Shown here: piece by piece, positions 18,766 to 27,582 of the stretch
Layout: each line of letters begins with the position of its first letter
How positions within the stretch are numbered: the stretch's first letter is position 1
Program-made: the position numbers and the translations under genes
Source of the DNA: Pseudopedobacter sp038243635
GTDB lineage: Bacteria; Bacteroidota; Bacteroidia; Sphingobacteriales; Sphingobacteriaceae
Assembly: GCA_038243635.1 (NCBI GenBank)
Contig: JBBSQW010000003.1
Coordinates: 62,001 to 126,000, forward strand
DNA: 64,000 nucleotides
Reading direction: 5' to 3'
The notes under the pieces: generated by a model
What the model was told of the DNA's origin: nothing
Databases searched by the model: none
What the model saw: only the letters and a program-made list of their open reading frames with translations

Positions 18766-19132
18766 GATTTATATCTGCCTATCAGATAAGTCTACCTCCA
18801 TAATCATAATTCTTTGATCACCGAATCTAAACTTTCTACAAAAATATTTGTTAGGCCCATTTTCCATATCATCGAAGTTAAGTACGATAAGATTAAAAAA
18901 ACCATCCGTTCCAGTATTTTTTGGATTAGATGGTTTTCATATAGATCTCTCCTTTGTTAAAAATGCACTTTTATTACTTAAAAAAGCAAAGATTCAACGG
19001 CTTTCATATTGGCCAAACTTTTTATATTAATCCAGAAATAAAGCAAACCATTGCTGACTTTTATACATCTTCTCAACAGAGTGACATCCTCAGAACTTAA
19101 AAATAAAACCGGTAATTTATAACTCTGGTAGT
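18766..19132. other. Gap between LacI1 promoter and GH125 with a small unexplained frame
   Basis: These 367 bp hold no recognised gene. On the plus strand an ATG at 18963 opens 45 codons to a TAA at 19098-19100, reading like protein (MHFYYLKKQRFNGFHIGQT at the start, TIADFYTSSQQSDILRT at the end). No ribosome binding site or family was recognised. It may be the 3' remnant of a lost gene on the opposite strand from its neighbours. Confidence 0.3.
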
Positions 19133-20551
19133 TTAGCTCAATAATTCCGGGTGTTCTTGATATGTTTTCCAGAGCAGCTCTCCAAATAAAGTATTTGCCC
19201 AGGCAAACCAAGGTCGAGTGAAATTCTTAGGATCATCTTTATGGAACGACTCATGCATAAAGCCAGTATTTGCATGAGTGCGTTGTAGAGTCGCAATACA
19301 TTCTTTAATCTCTGATGGTTGCGTACTTGTTAAAGCTTGAATAATAAGACTCATTGGCCAAATCATATCTTGGCCCGCATGTGGTCCTCCAATTCCCTTA
19401 GCTGCCGACCCAGAAAAGTAAAAAGGATTACTATCAGAAAGAATCATCTTTCTAGTATTTATATAGATAGGATCTGAATTTGATATAGCGCCTAAATAAG
19501 GTAAAGAAAGCAAACTAGGAACATTAGAATCGTCCATCATCAATGTATTACCAAAACCGTCTGCCTCAAAAGCATAAACATCACCATACTTAGGGTGTTT
19601 AACAATTGCATATTTAGCTAAAGCAAGTTTAACTTCATTTGATAAGTCCATTAGCTGATTTGCCAAATCATTATCTTTAACTATTTGTTTTACCATTTCT
19701 GAAGCTTGCTGCAAGCTAACAACCGCAAAAAAGTTAGAAGGAATTAAAAAAGACAAAACGGTTGCATCATCACTTGGTCGAAAGCTGGAACAAATTAACC
19801 CGACAGGTTTCACAGGGTAGCCAAAACCACTCATAGCTAACGTGTCAGTAGCTTTTGCTGTTTCTCGTTGAAAAGAATATGGCCCATTATTTTCTTTCCG
19901 TTGCTGCTCTTTAAATGTTTGCAGAATGAGTTTTATAGCATTTACCCACTCCCCACCGAATGAAGACACATCTCCTGTAGCTTTCCAATAATGGTAAGCT
20001 AATCTAATGGTATAGCAGAGCGAATCTATCTCCCATTTTCGTTCGTGAACACCCGTTTTCATATCGGTAATATCAGACGCCCACTCTCCTGCTTTATTAG
20101 GATCATCATAAAAAGCGTTCGCATAAGGGTCTTTTAAAACGCACATGGTTTGTCTGTTGATTACGCCATGGATCAAATCCTTTATTTTCTTATCTTGTTT
20201 AACAAATTGTAAATATGGCCAAACTTGTGCGGAACTATCCCTTAACCACATGGCATCAATATCACCAGTTATAACATAGGTATCAGGTTTTCCGTTAGCA
20301 GTATTGTAAGTAACAGTGGTATCTAAAGTATTTGGAAAGCAGTTTTCAAAAAGCCACACTAATTCTTTGTTTTTCACACTTTTTGAAAACTTTCCAATTG
20401 CATTTTCTACAGCAACACTGCTAAAATTTCTTAAGCCTTTTGCAACTCTTACCACAGGAAAATCTGCAGGTAATGCATAAGAAAAAGAAGGACTTAAAGC
20501 ATAACCTGCACCAAGAATTCCTGCATTCATAATAAAATTACGTCTTTTCAT
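19133..20551 (-). CDS. GH125 exo-alpha-1,6-mannosidase
   Basis: From ATG 20551 the protein has 472 residues. The family block TGDIDAMWLRDSSAQVWPY is intact, followed by TGVHERKWEIDSLCYTIRLAY, FRPSDDATVLSFLIPSNFFA and KGIGGPHAGQDMIWPMSLI, all characteristic of GH125 (former DUF1237). These enzymes release mannose from the non-reducing end of alpha-1,6-linked manno-oligosaccharides. The N-terminus MKRRNFIMNAGILGAGYAL looks Tat-like (Arg-Arg then hydrophobic), suggesting folded export to the periplasm. A TTG 15 bp upstream is in frame but would spoil the signal. It lies between two LacI/ROK pairs and has its own operator upstream. Confidence 0.92.
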   Translation of the reverse strand: MKRRNFIMNAGILGAGYALSPSFSYALPADFPVVRVAKGLRNFSSVAVENAIGKFSKSVKNKELVWLFENCFPNTLDTTVTYNTANGKPDTYVITGDIDAMWLRDSSAQVWPYLQFVKQDKKIKDLIHGVINRQTMCVLKDPYANAFYDDPNKAGEWASDITDMKTGVHERKWEIDSLCYTIRLAYHYWKATGDVSSFGGEWVNAIKLILQTFKEQQRKENNGPYSFQRETAKATDTLAMSGFGYPVKPVGLICSSFRPSDDATVLSFLIPSNFFAVVSLQQASEMVKQIVKDNDLANQLMDLSNEVKLALAKYAIVKHPKYGDVYAFEADGFGNTLMMDDSNVPSLLSLPYLGAISNSDPIYINTRKMILSDSNPFYFSGSAAKGIGGPHAGQDMIWPMSLIIQALTSTQPSEIKECIATLQRTHANTGFMHESFHKDDPKNFTRPWFAWANTLFGELLWKTYQEHPELLS

Positions 20552-20633
20552 ATTTATATTTATCAATTGGTTTATCTGACTAAAAAGTAATATGTACTCG
20601 CATTGATATCAATACTCGTTATTACACATTGAA

Positions 20634-20650
20634 CTAAAACAATTTAGCAA
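20634..20650 (-). promoter_or_regulatory. LacI-type operator upstream of GH125
   Basis: On the minus strand TTG (20650-20648) is followed directly by CTAAATTGTTTTAG (20647-20634), a hybrid site with one CTAAAT arm and one CTAAAA arm, 83 bp upstream of the GH125 start. A good TAnnTTTG element was not found at the expected spacing, so the promoter itself is less certain than the operator. Confidence 0.5.
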
Positions 20651-20697
20651 ATCTTAATAAGATTATCAAGGTTTGCCAAATTATTAATATGCTTATA

Positions 20698-21720
20698 TTA
20701 TTTTGTTGAATTTCTAATAATTAAAGACGTCTCTAAAACAACGTCTTGGAAGGGCTTTTTCTTTTTTCCGCCAGAAGAAGTGTTAAGCCTATCGAGTAAC
20801 CGAGATATTACTTCATCCGAGATTCTTTTTATAGGCTGAGACATTGTAGAGATGGAAGGAGCATACAGTTCAAATAAATCTAGATCATCAAATGCCATTA
20901 CCGCCAAATCCCTAGGTACCGACAACCCTAACTGAGAAATAGCTTTAAGTCCACTTACAGCCAGATAGTTAGTGGAAAATACAACAGCGTCTATCTCTTT
21001 TTTTCGCTTTAAAAAGGAAATAATTTGTTTCGTCCTATTTTCAGTGTTTTGGTGAAACCCAATCTCTTTTATAAACTCGGGCAACTGGTATTCTTTTACA
21101 GCCTTTTCATACCCTAAACAACGATCTCTCATTTGAGATTGCAGAGAGTCTAGTGTTATGAAGGCGATATTCTTTCGGCCTTTTTCTATGAGGTATTTTA
21201 CACCATTGTATATACCTCCTACATTGTCTATCCCTACATAATCAGTTTTAACGCCTTCTAAGAATCTATCAAATAAAACAACTGGAAAGGCATGCTTTAT
21301 TAAATCATTTATATCATCTTCTAATCCTTCTGCAGGAGCTATGATATACCCATCAACACATCTATCTCTGTATACCCTAATTAACTCTTTTGTTTTCTCA
21401 GTATCATTATCAGTACTAGAGTATAAAATTTTGTAACCGTTTCGGTACGCTGCATCCTCTATATTCCTAGCGATAGCGCCAAAGAATGGATTAGATATAT
21501 CTTCTACCAATAAGCCAATCGTATTAGTTTTACCGGTACGGAAGCCTCTGGCTAATAGGTTTGGTTTATAGCCAACTTCTTCAACAAACTGGAGCACACG
21601 TTCAACCAATTCATCACTTATTCTCTTCTCCTTTGCTTTTCCATTAAGAATAAAAGAAACAGCTGTAATCGAAACATTAAGATGTTTCGCTATATCAACA
21701 ATCGAAAGTTTTTTCTCCAT
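20698..21720 (-). CDS. LacI-family transcriptional regulator 2
   Basis: From ATG 21720 the protein has 340 residues: helix-turn-helix (VDIAKHLNVSITAVSFILNG), hinge helix (KPNLLARGFRTGKT) and effector-binding domain (IGLLVEDISNPFFGAIARNI and near the end VVLETSLIIRNSTK). A TTG seven codons upstream is in frame but less likely. It is a clear paralogue of LacI1 over its whole length. Differences in the recognition helix and hinge suggest a related but not identical operator preference. It follows ROK2 by 93 bp and is probably cotranscribed with permease and ROK2. Confidence 0.92.
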   Translation of the reverse strand: MEKKLSIVDIAKHLNVSITAVSFILNGKAKEKRISDELVERVLQFVEEVGYKPNLLARGFRTGKTNTIGLLVEDISNPFFGAIARNIEDAAYRNGYKILYSSTDNDTEKTKELIRVYRDRCVDGYIIAPAEGLEDDINDLIKHAFPVVLFDRFLEGVKTDYVGIDNVGGIYNGVKYLIEKGRKNIAFITLDSLQSQMRDRCLGYEKAVKEYQLPEFIKEIGFHQNTENRTKQIISFLKRKKEIDAVVFSTNYLAVSGLKAISQLGLSVPRDLAVMAFDDLDLFELYAPSISTMSQPIKRISDEVISRLLDRLNTSSGGKKKKPFQDVVLETSLIIRNSTK

Positions 21721-21813
21721 AAGAAGTAGAATGTTGGACAAACATAGGTAACATTATCCTATTTATTACGATTATAACTTGAGTTTAATTTTACACTAAG
21801 CTACTTAAAAGAG

Positions 21814-22719
21814 TTATATTAATTTGCTTGTTTGCATATCAGGATGCCATAAACTAGATGCTCCAATAATAGAAGCCTCTTCGCCTAAACAGGCAACATG
21901 AACAACTACATCTCTAAATTTGGGGTCTAATTTTGCGCTAAGTGTCTCTCCAAAAATAGGATAAGCCTTCGCGATATTTCCCCCTAATATAATTGCCTCA
22001 TAACTCTCCTCTTCCAAACATTGATTTAAAAATACAGCCAAATTTTCGCCGTATTCTTTAAACACCTGATTAGCTATATTGTCTACAGATGATATATTTG
22101 CCAAGTCTTCAACATTACCTATATCCCTCCCGCTCAGCACAAAATATCGCTTTACAAACCATCTACTTGATAAATAATCTTCAGCAATCCCTTCTTTAAA
22201 AGCACTATTCCATAATTTAGCGTCAAATGCGTAATTATCTTTAAAAATAGCTACCCCTAAACCAGTACCTAAAGTAAGGCCAAGTACTGTTTTGTATTTT
22301 TTACCGGAGCCGCCAAAAATTTCTCCCAATAAAAAACAAGCCGCATCGTTCATTAACAAAATTTTATCGGGGCTAATCTTCAAAGCCTCCGCCAAAAGTT
22401 CTTTTACATTTAAACCATACAGCGCATCGTATTTATCTTGCCCTTGAATGTAAGAAATTCCATTCTCGTAGTCGAATGGACCCGGCATACCAATACCGAT
22501 ATGATTAATATCTAAATTTACTGAATGAAATGTTTTAGCAATTGCCACACTCCACTCAGAGATAATTTTTTCCGCTTCTTGTTTAGAATCCACGCTTGTT
22601 CTATTCCAAGACTCCGCCACCATCACTCTTGATTCCAGATTAACCATAGCAGCAGTAATATGCGAGCCCCCCACATCAACTCCGATTACAATAGAATCTG
22701 TATTATTTAATTTAGTCAT
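21814..22719 (-). CDS. ROK-family sugar kinase 2
   Basis: From ATG 22719 (a TTG directly precedes it) the protein has 301 residues. It has GVDVGGSHITAAMV, MPGPFDYENGISYI, LMNDAACFLLGE, the ATP-site LTLGTGLGVA and IILGGNIAKA. As in ROK1, the zinc-binding Cys cluster of typical ROK kinases is absent, with GIAEDYLSSRWF at that place, and the two proteins align over their full length. It likely phosphorylates the hexose imported by the permease, whose stop codon lies 12 bp upstream; mannose or a relative is inferred from the mannosidases around it. Confidence 0.82.
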   Translation of the reverse strand: MTKLNNTDSIVIGVDVGGSHITAAMVNLESRVMVAESWNRTSVDSKQEAEKIISEWSVAIAKTFHSVNLDINHIGIGMPGPFDYENGISYIQGQDKYDALYGLNVKELLAEALKISPDKILLMNDAACFLLGEIFGGSGKKYKTVLGLTLGTGLGVAIFKDNYAFDAKLWNSAFKEGIAEDYLSSRWFVKRYFVLSGRDIGNVEDLANISSVDNIANQVFKEYGENLAVFLNQCLEEESYEAIILGGNIAKAYPIFGETLSAKLDPKFRDVVVHVACLGEEASIIGASSLWHPDMQTSKLI

Positions 22720-22731
22720 CAATTTAAAAAA

Positions 22732-24015
22732 CTATTTTACTTTATAAAATTTATAGGCAAACAAGAAAATAACGAAATAACAAATAATTGGGAGGTAATA
22801 AGCTGGCGCCACACCCATACTATCAGCCACTGCACCCATGAAAAACGGAAATATTGCACCGCCAACAACACCCATGGATAAAAAAGAAGAAGCTTGTTGA
22901 GTATGCCTTCCCAAATTTTTTAATCCAAGACTAAAAATTGTTGGGAACATGATACTAAAGAAAAAATTAATACCAAATAATGCGACGTAAGATACCCAAC
23001 CGAAGCCTTGAGCAACGATTACGCACAAAACAATACAGAAAACCGCGTAGGCTGCCAATAATTTGTTAGGCGCTATCACCCGCATGATAAACGTTCCTAT
23101 AAATCTACCCGCTAACATCATTGCCATAAAAATGACCATGTAGTTCCCGGCAGTTACTTCCGGTAAACCCATTACCTCGTGACCATAGTTTATAAAAAAA
23201 GCCCAAGTACCAGCTTGAGCTGCTACATTAAAAAACTGTGCAGCAACCGCCCAAACAAAATGTGTATGTTGAAATAACTTTTTCCCAGGCGCCACATCAA
23301 CATTTACCTTGCCCATTTGAATATCCTCGGCAGATACGTGAGGATCTATTAATGTAGGTACTTTTACAAATGCAAAACAAATAGCTATAAATGTAATTAC
23401 AGACCCTATTACAAGGTATAAGATTTTTACAGATGTTAAATCTGTACTGCCTGGCACATTGTGACTTAATAAGAAATAAGAACCAATAGCAGGGCCAATA
23501 ATAGCTCCTAGCGCATTAAAAGATTGTGCAAAATTTACACGTTGATCACTTGTGCGTTGGTCTCCTAAAGAAGCCACAAATGGGTGTGCTACAGTTTCTA
23601 AGGTGGATAAACCACAACCTAAGATAAATAAAGCGATCCCGAAAAAAGTAAATGAAGAAGCATTAGCAGCAGGAACAAATAAAAACGAACCTATGGCAAA
23701 AAGCGAGAGACCTAACAAAACACCATTTTTATAACCGAAGCGTTTCATAAATAATCCGGCAGGAATACCCATTACGAAATAGGCGCCAAAAATAGCAAAT
23801 TGAACAAATGCTGACTGCGTTTTGCTGAGACTTAGTGTGTGTTGGAAATGCTTGTTCAATACATCTCCCATCGTAATCGCAACTCCCCAGAACATAAACA
23901 AGGAGGTTACAAAAACCAAAACCGTTAGATACCTACGATCTGTAAATTTCGGTTTGTTAGTATCGATAGCTGATTGCATTCTTTGTGCATCATCTAACAG
24001 GTCATTATTATTCAT
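22732..24015 (-). CDS. FucP-type (FHS family) sugar:H+ symporter
   Basis: From ATG 24015 the protein has 427 residues with about 12 hydrophobic membrane segments. An in-frame TTG 78 bp upstream would add an unlikely N-terminus overlapping the promoter. Sequence features match the fucose/glucose/galactose permease branch of the MFS: FWGVAITMGDVLNKHF, FAIFGAYFVMGIPAGLFMKR, and GLSTLETVAHPF, whose Glu corresponds to the coupling Glu of FucP. It imports a monosaccharide, here probably mannose, across the inner membrane. It heads a likely operon with ROK2 and LacI2 and has an operator-bearing promoter. Confidence 0.87.
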   Translation of the reverse strand: MNNNDLLDDAQRMQSAIDTNKPKFTDRRYLTVLVFVTSLFMFWGVAITMGDVLNKHFQHTLSLSKTQSAFVQFAIFGAYFVMGIPAGLFMKRFGYKNGVLLGLSLFAIGSFLFVPAANASSFTFFGIALFILGCGLSTLETVAHPFVASLGDQRTSDQRVNFAQSFNALGAIIGPAIGSYFLLSHNVPGSTDLTSVKILYLVIGSVITFIAICFAFVKVPTLIDPHVSAEDIQMGKVNVDVAPGKKLFQHTHFVWAVAAQFFNVAAQAGTWAFFINYGHEVMGLPEVTAGNYMVIFMAMMLAGRFIGTFIMRVIAPNKLLAAYAVFCIVLCVIVAQGFGWVSYVALFGINFFFSIMFPTIFSLGLKNLGRHTQQASSFLSMGVVGGAIFPFFMGAVADSMGVAPAYYLPIICYFVIFLFAYKFYKVK

Positions 24016-24062
24016 AAATTTAATATTGGTTGTAATAATAAAAAAAGAGAGGTCTATAGCAA

Positions 24063-24093
24063 CAAATATATAATGTTTAAATCGTTTTAGCAA
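24063..24093 (-). promoter_or_regulatory. Promoter with LacI-type operator for the permease operon
   Basis: Minus strand: TTG (24093-24091), operator CTAAAACGATTTAA (24090-24077) with central CpG, six bases, then TATATTTG (24070-24063), with 20 bp between the elements. The permease ATG is 47 bp downstream. The site is a hybrid of the AAAC and AATC half-site types. Confidence 0.68.
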
Positions 24094-24180
24094 CCCATTT
24101 AGTTCACATTATAAAAAAAAATTATCAAAACTTTAACTCACCCTTCAATACCTATTCGATATCCCTTTTGGCTCTGATCT

Positions 24181-25179
24181 TTAAAATTTTGAAGGGGCCA
24201 CACCTTCGTTTGTAATCTCTATTGGTAATATAAATCCATTACTATCAAACACCATTCTCTCTATACAAGTTTCTCTGTTGTTTGCATCAGTTTCGGTTAA
24301 CGGACGTCTATGATATATAACATAATATTCGTCTTTTTTAGGTACCTTAATTACTGAATGATGACCGGCTCCAGTTGCGATATTAGGATTTTGCTGTAGC
24401 ACAGTTCCGACACGTTTAAAAGGCCCAAACGGTGAGTCAGCAATAGCATAGGCCACTTTATAATCTGGACCGCCCCAACCACCTTCTGACCACATAAAGT
24501 AGTACTTACCGTTTCTGATAAACATAAAAGGTCCTTCTACATAACCATCTGGGGTAATCTCTTTAAATGTTTCTCCATCTTCAAAAGGCACAATTTCTGT
24601 AAAGTCTTTATTAAGTTTCGTAATATTACAATGTCCCCAACCTCCATATATCATGTAAAATGTACCATCCGTATCTTTAAAAACAAACTGATCAATAGGT
24701 TGCGCTCCATTTACAATTTTATTTAACAATGGTTTACCTAGGTAATCTTTGTACGGTCCGGCGGGTTTTTTAGAAACCCCAATCCCTATTCCGCCTAGTT
24801 CTGATTCGTTCTTGATATCATTTGCTGCGAAAAAAAGAAAGTATTTCCCTTTATTTTTTATAATTGCCGGCGCCCACATCGCTTTGTGCGCCCATTTTAC
24901 TGCCGAAGTATCTATTATTTTCGGATGCTTTTTCCAGTCTATTAAATTTTTGGAGCTAAAGCAATCCATAAAAACTTGATCTTCATAATGTGCAGAAAAT
25001 GTTGGATACACAAAAACTTGATGTTTAAAAACTACTCCTTCTGGATCCGCATACCAACCCGGAAATATTGGATTTTTAGAGGTAACTCCCGTTTTAAATT
25101 GAGCTTGAAGTGAAGCGCTCAAACTCACCAAGGCTAAAACCACCAGCACCTTATAGTTTAAATATTTACTTTGCAGCAT
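24181..25179 (-). CDS. GH43-type five-bladed beta-propeller glycosidase, exported
   Basis: This 332-residue protein has a signal peptide (1-26, ending SLQAQ). The three GH43/GH117-clan acidic residues can be placed: Asp45 in YADPEGVVF (base), Asp163 in GAQPIDQFVF (pKa modulator) and Glu215 in GYVEGPFMF (acid). Other family marks are MWAPAIIKNKGKYFLFF and GAGHHSVI. GH43 enzymes mostly remove arabinose, xylose or galactose side groups. The sugar it removes cannot be read from the sequence; on a mannan substrate it would act on decorations. It is the last gene of the 14-gene run, 85 bp after GH92. Confidence 0.78.
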   Translation of the reverse strand: MLQSKYLNYKVLVVLALVSLSASLQAQFKTGVTSKNPIFPGWYADPEGVVFKHQVFVYPTFSAHYEDQVFMDCFSSKNLIDWKKHPKIIDTSAVKWAHKAMWAPAIIKNKGKYFLFFAANDIKNESELGGIGIGVSKKPAGPYKDYLGKPLLNKIVNGAQPIDQFVFKDTDGTFYMIYGGWGHCNITKLNKDFTEIVPFEDGETFKEITPDGYVEGPFMFIRNGKYYFMWSEGGWGGPDYKVAYAIADSPFGPFKRVGTVLQQNPNIATGAGHHSVIKVPKKDEYYVIYHRRPLTETDANNRETCIERMVFDSNGFILPIEITNEGVAPSKF

Positions 25180-25264
25180 ATCAATTGATCTTAAAAGAAG
25201 AAATCACCTAAACCGCCATATTTTTTTCAGGTGATTCAGGTGATTATTATATTTTTATTTAAAA

Positions 25265-27550
25265 CTATTTATCGTTTGATAATGAATACGGATAACTTGT
25301 TGCTTTTGTAGCCCGCTCAGTATTTGGCTGGTCAGCCATATCAAAACTGATTTTCCCTCCATTTAATATTTCTTTATGGCCAATCCAGTTGTTATCATAA
25401 ACCTTATTGTTTAAAGAAAGCTTATTTACGTATAAATTTTTAGCAGAATTTTTAGGTGCCTCGATGTTAAATGTTTTACCATTTTCAAGTTTCAAAGTTA
25501 CCTTTTTGAACAATGGTGCACCTAACACATACTGGTTAACAGCAGGCGTAACCGGGTAGAAACCCATTGCCGAAAATACATACCATGCAGATGTTTGACC
25601 ATTATCTTCATCACCACAATAACCATCTGGCGTTGCTTTATAAAGCTTATCCATGGTGTAACGAGCCCAATATTGGGTTTTCCAAGGTTGTCCCGCATAA
25701 TCGTAAAGATAAATCATGTGCTGGATAGGTTGATTACCATGCGCATATTGTCCCATACCAGCAATCTGCATTTCTCTAATCTCATGGATAACGCTTCCGT
25801 AATAAGATTCGTCAAAAATTGGAGGCATAGAGAAAACTGAATCTAGTTTTGTTACAAACTTTTCTTTTCCGCCCATTAAATCTACTAAGCCTTGTACATC
25901 ATGAAAAACAGACCATGAGTAATGCCAGCTGTTTCCCTCTGTAAAAGCATCTCCCCATTTGAAAGGATTAAACGGCGACTGAAATTTACCATCCTTATTT
26001 TTACCACGCATTAAACCCGACGATTTATCGAACAAATTGCGGTAGTTTAAACTACGCTTTCTGTACAATTCTATTTCAGATTTGGGCTTACCTAAAGACT
26101 TCCCTAATTGATAAATTGCAAAATCATCATAAGCGTACTCTAAAGTACGAGCAGCGTTTTCGTTAATTCCAACGTCATAAGGTACATAACCAAGTTTATT
26201 ATAATACGCTACTCCTTTACGACCAACGGCCGTCATTGGTCCCTCATTATTTGCACCATGAATAACCGCTTCATAAAGTTTGTTAATATCATATCCAGAA
26301 AGACCTTTAATATGAGCATCCGCAACTACAGAAGCAGAGTTATTACCAATCATGATATCAGCATATCCAGGGCTAGACCACTCTGGCAACCAACCGCCTT
26401 CTTTATAATCGTTAATTAAACCTTCTTGCATTTCTTTATTGATTGAAGGGTACATTAGATTTAAAAAAGGATATAACGCTCTAAAAGTATCCCAAAAGCC
26501 AGTTCCTGCAAACTTATAACCGGGCATAATTTTACCGTTTTGAGCGCTATAGTGTATGATTTTATTGTCAGCATCAAGCTCGTACATTTTGTTAGGAAAA
26601 AACAAAGTACGGTACAAACAAGAGTAAAACGTACGGATTTGGTCCACAGTTCCGCCTTCAACAGCTATACGTCCTAATTTATCGTTCCATGAATCTTTTG
26701 CTTTTTTAGACGTTTCATCAAATGTATCACTTGCTAACTCACGTTTTAAGTTAATTTCCGCTTGTTCGAAACTCACGAAAGATGTGGCGACTCTCAAATT
26801 AACCTTCTCCCCTTTTTTTGTTGCAAAACCAACAACGGCCCCAGCATGGTTAACAGTTAGTTCCGTTTTATCGCTCAACTTATCACCATCAGTAGTGTAA
26901 ACTTCTGTTAAAGGTTTATCAAAATAAATAACGAAATAGTTTTTAAAGTTAGGAAGAGGTCCACGGTTAAATTTTGTAGAATAACCAATTACCTTGTTTT
27001 CTCCCTTTATTACTTTGATGTATGAACCATTGTCAAAGGCATCAATTACCACATAAGAATTATCAGATTTTGGATAGGTAAACCGAAATTGTGCGGCTCT
27101 TTCTGTAGGAGTTAGCTCTGCCGTAACATCGGCATCAGCCAAGTAAACGCTATAATAATAAGGTTTAGAAATTTCTGTTTTATGAGAAAACCAGCTGGCT
27201 CTTTCGTCTTGATTAAATTTCAGCTTGCCAGTAACTGGCATAATAGAAAACTGTCCATAATCATTCATCCAAGGAGATGGTTGATGGGTTTGCTTAAATC
27301 CTCTAATACGATCTTCGGTGTAAGAATACATCCAGCCATCGCCCATTGTACCTGTTTGGGGCGACCATAAATTCATCCCCCAAGGCACTCCGATGGCTGG
27401 ATAGGTATTACCGTTAGATAAACTGGGTTTAGATTCGGTTCCCATTAATGGATTTACCCATTCTACAGGATCGGTTACTTTATCTATAATTTGAGCCTTT
27501 AAGTTAAAGACAACAGCCAATAGTGCTAGCGTTAAAATACTTTTAATCAT
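25265..27550 (-). CDS. GH92 enzyme with catalytic Glu replaced by Gln (a)
   Basis: This 761-residue protein has a signal peptide (1-20, ending LKAQ). GH92 marks: NPLMGTESKPSLSNGNTYPA, GFWDTFRALYPF, GDEDNGQTSAWYVFSAMGFY (Asp-Glu-Asp at the catalytic base site) and the block HGNQPIQHMIYLY. In alpha-1,2-mannosidases of this family that block reads GNEP, the Glu being the general acid; here Gln607 stands in its place. Known GH92 enzymes with Gln there cleave mannose-1-phosphate-6-mannose, whose leaving group needs no acid. It is therefore predicted to remove mannosyl-phosphate caps. It lies 32 bp after a paralogue with the same change. Confidence 0.9.
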   Translation of the reverse strand: MIKSILTLALLAVVFNLKAQIIDKVTDPVEWVNPLMGTESKPSLSNGNTYPAIGVPWGMNLWSPQTGTMGDGWMYSYTEDRIRGFKQTHQPSPWMNDYGQFSIMPVTGKLKFNQDERASWFSHKTEISKPYYYSVYLADADVTAELTPTERAAQFRFTYPKSDNSYVVIDAFDNGSYIKVIKGENKVIGYSTKFNRGPLPNFKNYFVIYFDKPLTEVYTTDGDKLSDKTELTVNHAGAVVGFATKKGEKVNLRVATSFVSFEQAEINLKRELASDTFDETSKKAKDSWNDKLGRIAVEGGTVDQIRTFYSCLYRTLFFPNKMYELDADNKIIHYSAQNGKIMPGYKFAGTGFWDTFRALYPFLNLMYPSINKEMQEGLINDYKEGGWLPEWSSPGYADIMIGNNSASVVADAHIKGLSGYDINKLYEAVIHGANNEGPMTAVGRKGVAYYNKLGYVPYDVGINENAARTLEYAYDDFAIYQLGKSLGKPKSEIELYRKRSLNYRNLFDKSSGLMRGKNKDGKFQSPFNPFKWGDAFTEGNSWHYSWSVFHDVQGLVDLMGGKEKFVTKLDSVFSMPPIFDESYYGSVIHEIREMQIAGMGQYAHGNQPIQHMIYLYDYAGQPWKTQYWARYTMDKLYKATPDGYCGDEDNGQTSAWYVFSAMGFYPVTPAVNQYVLGAPLFKKVTLKLENGKTFNIEAPKNSAKNLYVNKLSLNNKVYDNNWIGHKEILNGGKISFDMADQPNTERATKATSYPYSLSNDK

Positions 27551-27582
27551 TAGGTCGTTTTTGTTAATTGTTATTCTAAAAA

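Noticed and set aside
18978..19211. 77-codon minus-strand frame overlapping the GH125 3' end
   Set aside because: It overlaps the conserved GH125 C-terminus out of frame and has no upstream signal.
24016..24093. TTG start at 24093 giving a longer permease
   Set aside because: The extra 26 codons would run through the -7 element and operator; ATG 24015 gives a normal FHS N-terminus.
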